37,501 bases of DNA from Candidatus Aminicenantes bacterium (lineage in GTDB: Bacteria > Acidobacteriota > Aminicenantia > UBA2199), in the NCBI GenBank assembly GCA_011049425.1, contig DSBM01000001.1, positions 1 through 37,501 on the forward strand, written 5' to 3'. The position numbers and the translations under genes were made by a program. This document shows, piece by piece, positions 30,772 through 37,501 of the stretch (position 1 is its first letter; each line of letters starts with the position of its first letter). The notes below the pieces were generated by a model that saw only the letters and a program-made list of their open reading frames with translations, was not told where the DNA came from and searched no databases.

Positions 30772-32000
30772 CGCCTTGTTTCGTCCAGGATGCGGGTGGT
30801 CGTGCCGCGCAAGGTTTCCACCACCTCCCGGGCTCGCTCGCCCGCCTCGCGGTCGCCGGTGCGGGTCAAGGCGTCCGCGATCGCCGCGGCATCACCGGCC
30901 ACGCGATAAGCTCCGGCTTCGTTCAAGGCCCGGCCCACTTCCGGAAAGTTGTCCCAATGCGGTCCTCCCCAGATGGGTTTGGCCAATGCGGCGGGCTCAT
31001 ACAGGTTGTGTCCCCCGGTGCGGGATGAAAACGTGCCGCCCATAAAAACCTGGTCCGCGATGGACATGATGGGCAAAAGGTAGCCGATGCGGTCGTAAAC
31101 CAGGATGCCGCGATCCAGGTCCACGGCCGCGGCATGGCTCCATACGGCGAAGGGCAAACCCAGTTTTTCCAGGCGCAGGCAAATGGCGGCAACACGACCA
31201 GGGTGTCGGGGTACCAGTATCACCGCCGGGGGTGAGTCCATGGCGGCCAGGGCCGGAAACAGCAGCGACTCGTCTTCAGTGTGTGTGCTTGCCAGCACCA
31301 CCAAGGGCTTTCGCGGCTCGCGCGCATGCAGGTGGGCGAATACGGCCTGCCGGGACGGCAGGGCACCGGCAGCGGTCAATGCCTGATCCGCCTTGATGTT
31401 GCCGCAGACGTGGATCCGTTCCGGGGGCACACCCAGATCAACGAAACGTTGAACATGGGTGGCTGACTGAAGCAGCCAGGAATTCGGCCGCCGGAAACTG
31501 GCAGCCAACAGGCAACGAAAACGGCGATAGCGCCGGAAAGCACGATCAGATATGCGTGCGTTGACCACCACCACGGGGACAGCCCGGCGGCGCGCCAGGC
31601 GGGTCCAGTTGGGCCATACCTCCAGCTCGTTGAGCAGCAACAGGCGGGGCGAGAGCTGTTTCAGAAAACGTTCGATCACGAAACTGAAATCCAGGGGAGC
31701 GGGGATCACGGTGATGCCGGTAAGCGACCTGCGGGCCCAGCGGTATCCCGACAGGGTGGCGACGGTCAGAATTACGGGTATGGCGAAGGTGTTCCGCACC
31801 TGGAGAAGAAGGTCGGCGATGCCCCGCACTTCGCCAACGGAAACCGCGTGAACCCAGATGCAGCCCTCCCTGACGGGCGGAGTGGCCGGAGCAAGGCGTT
31901 GCCCCAGATGACGGCGTTGATCATTGCGCAGCAGGCGCGGCATCCAGAAGGGAAGCCCCACCAGGAAAGCGATGCCGTAAAAGAGGTCGGGCAGGCGCAT
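30756..32000 (-). CDS. waaA: 3-deoxy-D-manno-octulosonic acid transferase
   Basis: A 414-residue Kdo transferase, attaching Kdo from CMP-Kdo to lipid IVA. Start at the ATG of MRLPDLFYGIAFLVGLPFWM, an N-terminal anchor. WVHAVSVGEVRG (49-60) contains the catalytic Glu (57); NELEVWPNW, VNARISDRAF, GNIKAD, ASTHTEDE, VPRHPGR and the CMP-Kdo site region GGTFSSRTGGHNLYEPAAL follow. The number of Kdo units added cannot be read. An extended -10 box ends 6 bases before the ATG and no ribosome site is seen, so this mRNA may be leaderless. First gene of waaA-lpxK-lpxL-rph. Confidence 0.95.
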   Translation of the reverse strand: MRLPDLFYGIAFLVGLPFWMPRLLRNDQRRHLGQRLAPATPPVREGCIWVHAVSVGEVRGIADLLLQVRNTFAIPVILTVATLSGYRWARRSLTGITVIPAPLDFSFVIERFLKQLSPRLLLLNELEVWPNWTRLARRRAVPVVVVNARISDRAFRRYRRFRCLLAASFRRPNSWLLQSATHVQRFVDLGVPPERIHVCGNIKADQALTAAGALPSRQAVFAHLHAREPRKPLVVLASTHTEDESLLFPALAAMDSPPAVILVPRHPGRVAAICLRLEKLGLPFAVWSHAAAVDLDRGILVYDRIGYLLPIMSIADQVFMGGTFSSRTGGHNLYEPAALAKPIWGGPHWDNFPEVGRALNEAGAYRVAGDAAAIADALTRTGDREAGERAREVVETLRGTTTRILDETRRWIES

Positions 32001-32006
32001 GGAGGC

Positions 32007-32015
32007 ATTATAGCA
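32007..32015 (-). promoter_or_regulatory. Extended -10 promoter of waaA
   Basis: Minus strand TGCTATAAT, an extended -10 (TGn-TATAAT), 6 bases from the waaA ATG. No good -35 box is seen at 16-18 bases, which fits extended -10 promoters. Confidence 0.7.
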
Positions 32016-32272
32016 CAAACGCCATCGGCTGACTGGCAGGCGGTTTTCAAGGTATTTTTGCCGAAAAAAATAAAAAAATATTGAAAAAAACGCCGCTTTG
32101 TTCCCGCCGGTATCGGGGTTGTCCCGAGTGCATGCGGACAAAAGCGAAAAGGCAAAAAAACGCTGTAATAACGGCATTAAACAAATTCCGACCCTCTGTA
32201 GCCGGATTCGGCCTTTTTACATTTTCTGAATGCAAACATGACCGATATTCCAGTAAAAAACCCGGCCAAAAC

Positions 32273-32301
32273 TTGACAATTGAAAAACCCTATGCTACTG
32301 C
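32273..32301 (+). promoter_or_regulatory. Promoter of the pilMNOPQ operon
   Basis: TTGACA, 17-bp spacer, TACTGC (weak -10). Predicted leader about 32 bases, ending GGAGAAGGGA-ATG at pilM. Confidence 0.55.
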
Positions 32302-32340
32302 ATTGATTAGACGTGGCGGAATAAGCGGACGGAGAAGGGA

Positions 32341-33423
32341 ATGGCATTTTTAGACGTAATGAAATCCAAGCGGATTGTGGGGCTTGATATCGGCTCGTTC
32401 GCCTTGAAGCTGGTGGAGCTGAAGCCCCGCAAAAAGGGTAAGAGCGTCGTATATGAGCTGGAATCCCTGGGCTATGAACCCGTACCGTTCCAGTCGATCG
32501 TGGAGGGCAGTATCATGGACTCCACCGCGGTGGTGGATGCCATCCAGCACATATTCTACGAGAGCAAAACCCGGGCCAGGCGGCTTTCCTTTGGCGTGTC
32601 CGGAAGCTCCGTGATCGTCAAGCGCATTGAAGTCCAGCGGCTGAGCCCCAATGAAATGCATGAACACATCATCTGGGAGGCCCGTCCCCACATCCCCTTT
32701 ACCCCCGAAGAGGTCAATATCGACTACGAAATGATTGAATCTCCGGATATAAGCCCGGATCGCGTAGGTGTCATCCTGGCCGCGGTGCGCAAAGAGAAAC
32801 TGAACGATTACATCAACGTGGTCACCATTGCGGAAAAGGAACCCGCCATTGTGGACCTGGATTCTTTCGCCATTCTCAACAGCGTGCTGACCAATTACGA
32901 AATGTACGTGGATCGCAGCGTGGCCATAATCAACATCGGTTCTTCGGTCACCAACGTGGTGATCACACGCGGTGGTTACCCCGTGTTCGTGCGGGATATC
33001 GCTTTCGGCGGCAACCAGTTCACCGACAACCTCCAGAAAGAGTTGTCGCTCAAGTACGAAAAGGCGGAATCCGTCAAGAAGGGTCGCCCCGTGGAGGGGG
33101 TTTCTCCCGCCGCGGTGAAACCCGTGGTCAACCTGGTGTTCAACGAATTGCAGACTGAGATCCGCAAAACCTTTGAGTTTTACCGCTCCAATACCACCGA
33201 GGGTCGCATCGACAATATCCTGCTCAGCGGCGGAACCGCCAACCTGGAATCGATCACCGATTTCTTTTCGCAGGCATTTGATATCCCCATAGAGATCGCC
33301 AACCCCTTCAACAGCATCGAGATCAATCCCAAAAAGTTCGACCTGGATTTCATCAAGGATATGGCTCCCGTGTTCAATGTGGCCATGGGCCTCGCCCTCA
33401 GGGCTGTGGGAGAAAAGAAATGA
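32341..33423 (+). CDS. pilM: Type IV pilus assembly protein PilM
   Basis: A 360-residue actin-like ATPase of the pilus alignment complex. IVGLDIGSFALKLVEL (about 13-28) is the phosphate-1 loop; the later VAIINIGSSVTNVVIT (phosphate 2) and ILLSGGTANLESI (adenosine) complete the actin-like fold. It works in the cytoplasm and binds the N-terminal tail of PilN. A good ribosome site precedes the ATG; its stop overlaps the pilN ATG (ATGA), coupling the two. Confidence 0.96.
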   Translation: MAFLDVMKSKRIVGLDIGSFALKLVELKPRKKGKSVVYELESLGYEPVPFQSIVEGSIMDSTAVVDAIQHIFYESKTRARRLSFGVSGSSVIVKRIEVQRLSPNEMHEHIIWEARPHIPFTPEEVNIDYEMIESPDISPDRVGVILAAVRKEKLNDYINVVTIAEKEPAIVDLDSFAILNSVLTNYEMYVDRSVAIINIGSSVTNVVITRGGYPVFVRDIAFGGNQFTDNLQKELSLKYEKAESVKKGRPVEGVSPAAVKPVVNLVFNELQTEIRKTFEFYRSNTTEGRIDNILLSGGTANLESITDFFSQAFDIPIEIANPFNSIEINPKKFDLDFIKDMAPVFNVAMGLALRAVGEKK

Positions 33424-34016
33424 TCAAGGTCAACCTGTTAAGTCCGGGAAAAAAGGAGATGGCAGGGGTTGGGGAAGCTTCAGGACTGGTTGAAGAGGAA
33501 CGCACGCCCCAGTTAAACATTCCCGTGGCCATCGGCGCCCTGGTCGCCACCCTGGCCATTATCGGTTCCCTCTATTTTATCCAGTCCGGCCGCATTGCCG
33601 GCCGGGAGCGAACCCTGGCCGAGCGCAAAGCGCGCAAAGTCGAATTGGACGGGGTATTGAAAACCCTGGAGCAATTGGAAAAAACCAAACAGGACCTGGA
33701 CCGCAAAGTGCGCATTATCAGCGAACTCAAGGACAGTCAGAACGTCGCGGTCATGATGATGGACCACCTCTCCCGGGCTTTGCCCGACTGGGTTTGGCTG
33801 ACGCGCTTGAATTTCAACGGCAACTCCGTTGACATCGATGGAAACGCCTTGTCCAACAACCTGGTCGCGGACCTGATCAACAATTTGCAAAGCACCAACC
33901 ACTTTTACAATATCGAACTCAAAACTTCGGTCAAGGCCAAGCAGGCGGGGCTGGATATCTTTAAATTTAAAATCGTGTGCCGGTTCCGCAAGGAAATACC
34001 CAAAAAGGCGGGTTAA
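33420..34016 (+). CDS. pilN: Type IV pilus assembly protein PilN
   Basis: A 198-residue bitopic inner-membrane protein. The N-terminus MIKVNLLSPGKKE holds the INLL-like PilM-binding motif; one membrane helix (IPVAIGALVATLAIIGSLYF, about 39-58), a coiled coil (about 62-105) and a periplasmic ferredoxin-like domain (LPDWVWLTRLNFNGNSVDID onward) follow. Forms the alignment complex with PilM and PilO. Confidence 0.95.
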   Translation: MIKVNLLSPGKKEMAGVGEASGLVEEERTPQLNIPVAIGALVATLAIIGSLYFIQSGRIAGRERTLAERKARKVELDGVLKTLEQLEKTKQDLDRKVRIISELKDSQNVAVMMMDHLSRALPDWVWLTRLNFNGNSVDIDGNALSNNLVADLINNLQSTNHFYNIELKTSVKAKQAGLDIFKFKIVCRFRKEIPKKAG

Positions 34017-34017
34017 C

Positions 34018-34602
34018 ATGGATCTGCAAAGTTTACCCTGGTACGGTCAATTGGGAGTGTTTTTGCTTATCGGCCTGATTTTTGTGGGCATATTCTACTT
34101 TTCCTATTATTCGCCCGAGTCCACGCGCCTGGAAAACATCGAAATCGAACTTGCGCAAGTGGAAGACGAGATCCGTAAGGCGGAACGCAAGCAGAGCAAG
34201 ATGGCCCAGATTCAGGAAGAACTGGAAAACAAGAAACAGGTGTTGGAAAAGTTGAAAGCCATCCTTCCGGAAAAGAAAGAGATCAGCCAGATCCTGAAAA
34301 AGATCCAGTCTATTATTTCCAACGCCCGCCTGGACATCATCCGCTTTACCGTCATGCAGGAGAAGCCGCAGTCTGTTTACATAGCGGCGCCCATCGCCAT
34401 TACCCTGGAAGGAAATTACCACAACCTGGGCATCTTTTTCGACCAGTTGTCCAAACTGCAGAAGATCTTTACGGTCAATAACCTGAGCATCCGCCCCTTC
34501 AACAAGATGACGGCCGAACACACCATCAACGTCAGTTTCAACGCCACCACCTACCTGTACCGGGAAGCCCCCCCGCCCAAGCCCGGGCGTCGCAGGAGAT
34601 AA
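34018..34602 (+). CDS. pilO: Type IV pilus assembly protein PilO
   Basis: A 194-residue bitopic membrane protein with the PilO layout: helix at about 10-29 (LGVFLLIGLIFVGIFYFSYY), a long coiled coil to about residue 90, and a periplasmic domain (PIAITLEGNYHNLGIFFDQL) ending in a proline/arginine tail. Partner of PilN. One base after the pilN stop. Confidence 0.95.
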   Translation: MDLQSLPWYGQLGVFLLIGLIFVGIFYFSYYSPESTRLENIEIELAQVEDEIRKAERKQSKMAQIQEELENKKQVLEKLKAILPEKKEISQILKKIQSIISNARLDIIRFTVMQEKPQSVYIAAPIAITLEGNYHNLGIFFDQLSKLQKIFTVNNLSIRPFNKMTAEHTINVSFNATTYLYREAPPPKPGRRRR

Positions 34603-34606
34603 GCAA

Positions 34607-35113
34607 ATGCATTCCAAAGGCTCAGTCATTGTGTGTGCGGTCATGTTGCTGTTGCTGACGGCAATGGACGTGAACGCCCAGGACCAGGATAAGGCGGCCG
34701 CTGAGGTCCGGCAGGCAACGGTTGAAGATGTAACCGCCGTGGAGGATGACCTGTCATCCGCTGATTATATCTACAAACCCATGGGCAGACGCGATCCTTT
34801 CTGGGATCTGCTGCGCGGCAAGAACATCAAGAATTCCCGCGAAGCCATTGAGGGCATTGAAGGCTTGATGATCGACGAGCTCGACCTTGAGGGAACTTTT
34901 TTTTACGAAGACAAATACAAGGCCCTGCTCAAAGGACCGGACGGCCTTCCCTACATCGTGTCGGTGGGTCAGAAGGTATACGACGGTGAACTCATCAGCA
35001 TCGATCGTTTTACCGTGGTCTTTAAAAAGATCCTGACCGTGGCCCTGGGTGGAAGCAAGGAAAAAATCATTGAAAAGCGCCTAAACCCGGATGAGGAGGA
35101 GGGCATAAAATGA
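34607..35113 (+). CDS. pilP: Type IV pilus assembly protein PilP
   Basis: A 168-residue periplasmic protein. Signal peptide at about 1-24 without an evident lipobox Cys, although PilP is commonly a lipoprotein. PMGRRDPFWDLL (about 59-70) is the family motif linking PilN/PilO to the secretin, and the C-terminal beta domain (LEGTFFYEDKYKALLKGPDG, VSVGQKVYDGELISID) binds PilQ. The missing Cys means anchoring may differ. Its stop overlaps the pilQ ATG. Confidence 0.92.
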   Translation: MHSKGSVIVCAVMLLLLTAMDVNAQDQDKAAAEVRQATVEDVTAVEDDLSSADYIYKPMGRRDPFWDLLRGKNIKNSREAIEGIEGLMIDELDLEGTFFYEDKYKALLKGPDGLPYIVSVGQKVYDGELISIDRFTVVFKKILTVALGGSKEKIIEKRLNPDEEEGIK

Positions 35114-37494
35114 GGCAGACAATCCGAATCACAAGGATATTAGTGGTGCTCTGCGCCGTTGCCTGGCTGCATGCCGGGGTAACCATCGCGGACGTGGAGT
35201 ACCTGGCCGGAGAGGACTTTGTTCAACTCCACTTCAAGACCGGGAAGATGATCCCCATTCCCGACCTCTTTTATCCGCAGAGCGGCAATTACACCCATAT
35301 TGTGATGCGCATCCCCGACGTCTCTCCCGGAACCAATCCAAACAAATTGCAGTTCGATTCCCGCATCATCGATACCGTGAGCATGAGCCGCGAAGGCAAT
35401 GGCACCCGGGTGGAGATCCGTCTCAAGCAGCGGGTCAATTACCGCGTGTTTACCAACACCCGGGGGTTGTTTATCGAGTTCCCGCATCCTGCTGAACACA
35501 TTGTCGCGGTTGCCCCGTCTTCGCGGAATACCGCTGCGGCGGATCCGCCTGCGCAACAAGTTGCTTCGGCGCATTCAGTCGTGCTGAAGAGTTTTCGCGT
35601 GGCGGAAAAGGATCCCGAATCACTGCGCTTCGCCTTCCAGTTGAGCGATGAAGCCCAATACAAGGTCATTCCCATTCCCGAGCCCCCGGCGCGGCTGGCC
35701 ATCGACCTTTTCAACGTAAAGGCGCAGAACCTGGCGCGCGACGTGGATCATTTGAACGTCAAGCGCCTGCGCGGGGCCTACAACCGCCCCGGGGTTTTCC
35801 GGCTGGTATTCGACCTGGAAGTCATGAAAGACTACAGCGTCACCTACGACAAGGGACGCCTGAACGTGGCCTTTTTTGACAGCAAGCGCTTGCCGGCGCC
35901 CCGGGCCGTGATCGCCGAGGCCAAGCGCGCCCGCGAGGCGCAAAGCAATCCCGCCGATACTCCCGCCCCGCAGCCCACGGCTGTTGAACCGGCTTCTGAA
36001 ACCAGGGAAACCCCGGCCCAACCGGCGCCTCCGCCCATCCGCCTGGAGATCGACGGCGACAATGAATTTACCACCGAACCGGTGGCGCGGGCGGACGAGT
36101 TCTTCGGCCGCGAAAAAGCCGACGTCGCCCCCCCGCCCGAAACTCCGCCCCAGGCCGAATCCCAAATTCAGCCCGGGGAAGGCTCCACGCAGGGCCAGAC
36201 CCAGTACCTGCGCAAAACCATCGAAACGGGGCGCAAAGAGTACACCGGCCAGCCCATGAACTTCGTGTTCAAGGACGCGGACCTCAAGAACGTGCTCAAG
36301 GCCATTGCCGGCATCGTGGGCTTGAACCTGGTGATGGACCCCGGCGTGTCCGGCCGCGTCACCAGCGAACTCATCGGGGTTCCCTGGGACCAGGCCCTGG
36401 AAATCTTTCTCAAGATCAACGGCCTGGACATGGTGCTGGAAGGCAATATCCTGCGCGTGGGCCGCATCGAAGTGCTGGCGCGCGAGGCCCAGAACCGGCG
36501 CAAGCTGAAGGACGCCCAGATCGAGGAAGAAGACCTGGAAGTGTTTACGCGCCAGCTCAGCTACGCCAAGGCCAATGACATCCTCAAGATCCTCAACCCG
36601 CAACTGACCCCCAGGGGATCCATCCTGGTGGACGACCGCACCAACACCATGATCATTTCCGAGGTGCCGGGCCGCATCCAGTTGCTGGACCGGCTCATCG
36701 ACACCCTCGACGAGGCCACGCCCCAGGTCTCCATCGAGGCGCGCATCATCGAGTCCAATGTCAATTCCGCCGAGGCCTTCGGCGTGCAATGGGGCTACAA
36801 CATGGTGGCCGACGCCGCCTACGGCAACCAGACTTCCCTGAGTTTCCCTAATTCGATCCAATTGCAGGGCAACGAGATATCCAATATCCAGAACCCGGGC
36901 ATGAGCAACAATCCCCTGGGCGGCTACGCCATCAACCTGCCGGCCCAGGGCCGCACCAGCGGCACGGTGTTTTCCTTCGGCAACGTGGCCAACACCTTCC
37001 GCCTCGACATGGCCATTTCGGCGCTGCAGAGGAAAGGCAAGGTCAAGATCATCTCATCACCCCGCACCACTACCCAGAACAATATGGAAGCCACCATCAC
37101 CCAGGGACGGCAGATCCCGGTGCAGACCATCCAGAACAACACCGTCACCGTGCGCTTCCAGCCCGCGGCCCTGGAGTTGAAGGTCACGCCCCAGATCACC
37201 GCCCGCGGTGACGTGATCTGCACCCTGGACATCCAGAACAACGCGGCCGACTTCGCCAACCTGGTCAACGGCATTCCCCCCATCATCACCCAGTCCACCG
37301 CCACCACCATCAGCGTGCCCGACGGCCAGACCATCGCCATCGGCGGCTTGTACCGGGTGGAAAACTCGGAAACGCGCGAGGGCGTGCCGCTGTTGAGCAA
37401 GATTCCCATCCTGGGCGGCCTGTTCCGCAACCGCTCCGTGAGCGGCGACAAGCGGGAACTGCTGATCTTTATCACCCCGCGCATCATCAAGTAA
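35110..37494 (+). CDS. pilQ: Type IV pilus secretin PilQ
   Basis: A 794-residue outer-membrane secretin. Signal peptide (about 1-27), two AMIN domains (about 28-125 and 156-258) that bind peptidoglycan, a Pro/Ala/Glu-rich linker (about 260-375), STN domain (about 382-455; FVFKDADLKNVLKAIAGIVG), secretin N domain (about 481-537) and the secretin barrel (about 540-794; VSIEARIIESNVNSAEAFGV, GRQIPVQTIQNN, PDGQTIAIGGLYR, LLIFITPRII). Complete to its TAA at 37492-37494. The next bases GGAGGAC look like the ribosome site of a further gene outside the window. Confidence 0.97.
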   Translation: MRQTIRITRILVVLCAVAWLHAGVTIADVEYLAGEDFVQLHFKTGKMIPIPDLFYPQSGNYTHIVMRIPDVSPGTNPNKLQFDSRIIDTVSMSREGNGTRVEIRLKQRVNYRVFTNTRGLFIEFPHPAEHIVAVAPSSRNTAAADPPAQQVASAHSVVLKSFRVAEKDPESLRFAFQLSDEAQYKVIPIPEPPARLAIDLFNVKAQNLARDVDHLNVKRLRGAYNRPGVFRLVFDLEVMKDYSVTYDKGRLNVAFFDSKRLPAPRAVIAEAKRAREAQSNPADTPAPQPTAVEPASETRETPAQPAPPPIRLEIDGDNEFTTEPVARADEFFGREKADVAPPPETPPQAESQIQPGEGSTQGQTQYLRKTIETGRKEYTGQPMNFVFKDADLKNVLKAIAGIVGLNLVMDPGVSGRVTSELIGVPWDQALEIFLKINGLDMVLEGNILRVGRIEVLAREAQNRRKLKDAQIEEEDLEVFTRQLSYAKANDILKILNPQLTPRGSILVDDRTNTMIISEVPGRIQLLDRLIDTLDEATPQVSIEARIIESNVNSAEAFGVQWGYNMVADAAYGNQTSLSFPNSIQLQGNEISNIQNPGMSNNPLGGYAINLPAQGRTSGTVFSFGNVANTFRLDMAISALQRKGKVKIISSPRTTTQNNMEATITQGRQIPVQTIQNNTVTVRFQPAALELKVTPQITARGDVICTLDIQNNAADFANLVNGIPPIITQSTATTISVPDGQTIAIGGLYRVENSETREGVPLLSKIPILGGLFRNRSVSGDKRELLIFITPRIIK

Positions 37495-37501
37495 GGAGGA
37501 C

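Larger units (their letters stand above)
32001..32340. other. Divergent regulatory gap between waaA and pilM
   Basis: Holds the waaA -10 box, an A-rich block at about 32066-32091 that may act as an UP-like or bending element, small hairpins (TCGGG/CCCGA at about 32113-32127; GCCG/CGGC then CTTTTT at about 32202-32218) and the pilM promoter. None of the repeat modules found in the other gaps is present. Confidence 0.55.

Noticed and set aside
32001-32340. c-di-GMP riboswitch before the pil operon
   Set aside because: Small hairpins exist but no GEMM-like conserved sequence, and the predicted leader is only about 32 bases.
35620-36861. 413-codon frame opposite pilQ
   Set aside because: Antisense shadow of the secretin. 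GC-rich third positions of pilQ suppress stops on the other strand.

Overview
The window reads as a stretch of chromosome from a diderm (Gram-negative) bacterium of moderately high GC. Evidence for two membranes is Kdo transferase, LpxK and an LpxL-type acyltransferase (lipid A assembly), a TonB-dependent receptor, an OmpA-domain protein and a complete pilMNOPQ operon for type IV pili. A large TonB receptor with an N-terminal carboxypeptidase-regulatory-like domain, together with this gene mix, recalls Acidobacteriota or Aminicenantota. That placement is inference from gene style and is not proven by the sequence.

Layout. 1-5.9 kb (minus strand): a secreted M3-like zinc metallopeptidase and a TonB-dependent receptor with a strong intrinsic terminator. 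5.9-7.9 kb (minus): lemA followed by two TPM-domain genes. 8.2-12 kb: an SGNH/GDSL hydrolase (plus) converging on a carbamoyltransferase / SxtJ-like / DUF5989-like operon (minus), whose last gene encodes only 51 residues. 12-19.1 kb (minus): a heat-shock operon hrcA-grpE-dnaK-dnaJ-rsmE extended by a Ser/Thr protein kinase with a zinc ribbon and a DUF481-type barrel protein. 19.3-20.5 kb: a DUF401 membrane protein. 20.9-23.1 kb: a Sua5/YciO-type protein, a DUF3187-type protein, tadA, and tRNA-Ser(CGA), which overlaps the tadA 3' end. 23.1-24 kb: a repeat-rich gene-poor stretch. 24-27.8 kb (plus): a cation-transporter-like protein, a lipoprotein, a small secreted protein coupled to an OmpA-domain protein, and a HIT-family protein. 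28.2-32 kb (minus): waaA-lpxK-lpxL-rph, each gene overlapping the next. 32.3-37.5 kb (plus): pilM-N-O-P-Q.

Most transcription units have recognisable sigma-70-like promoters (-35 TTGNNN, usually 17 bp, -10 TATAAT/TAGAAT). At hrcA and waaA the -10 box lies only 6-7 bp from the best start codon, which predicts leaderless mRNAs.

The most unusual material lies between genes. There is a family of palindromes with a common frame (GTAGGGGCG...CGCCC) but different palindromic cores, several sets of degenerate 7-9 bp tandem repeats in mixed order, a perfect 31-bp inverted repeat forming a possible small mobile element, and a 57-bp direct duplication that begins inside the tRNA-Ser T-loop. I found no CRISPR array, no insertion sequence with a transposase gene and no obvious defence island.
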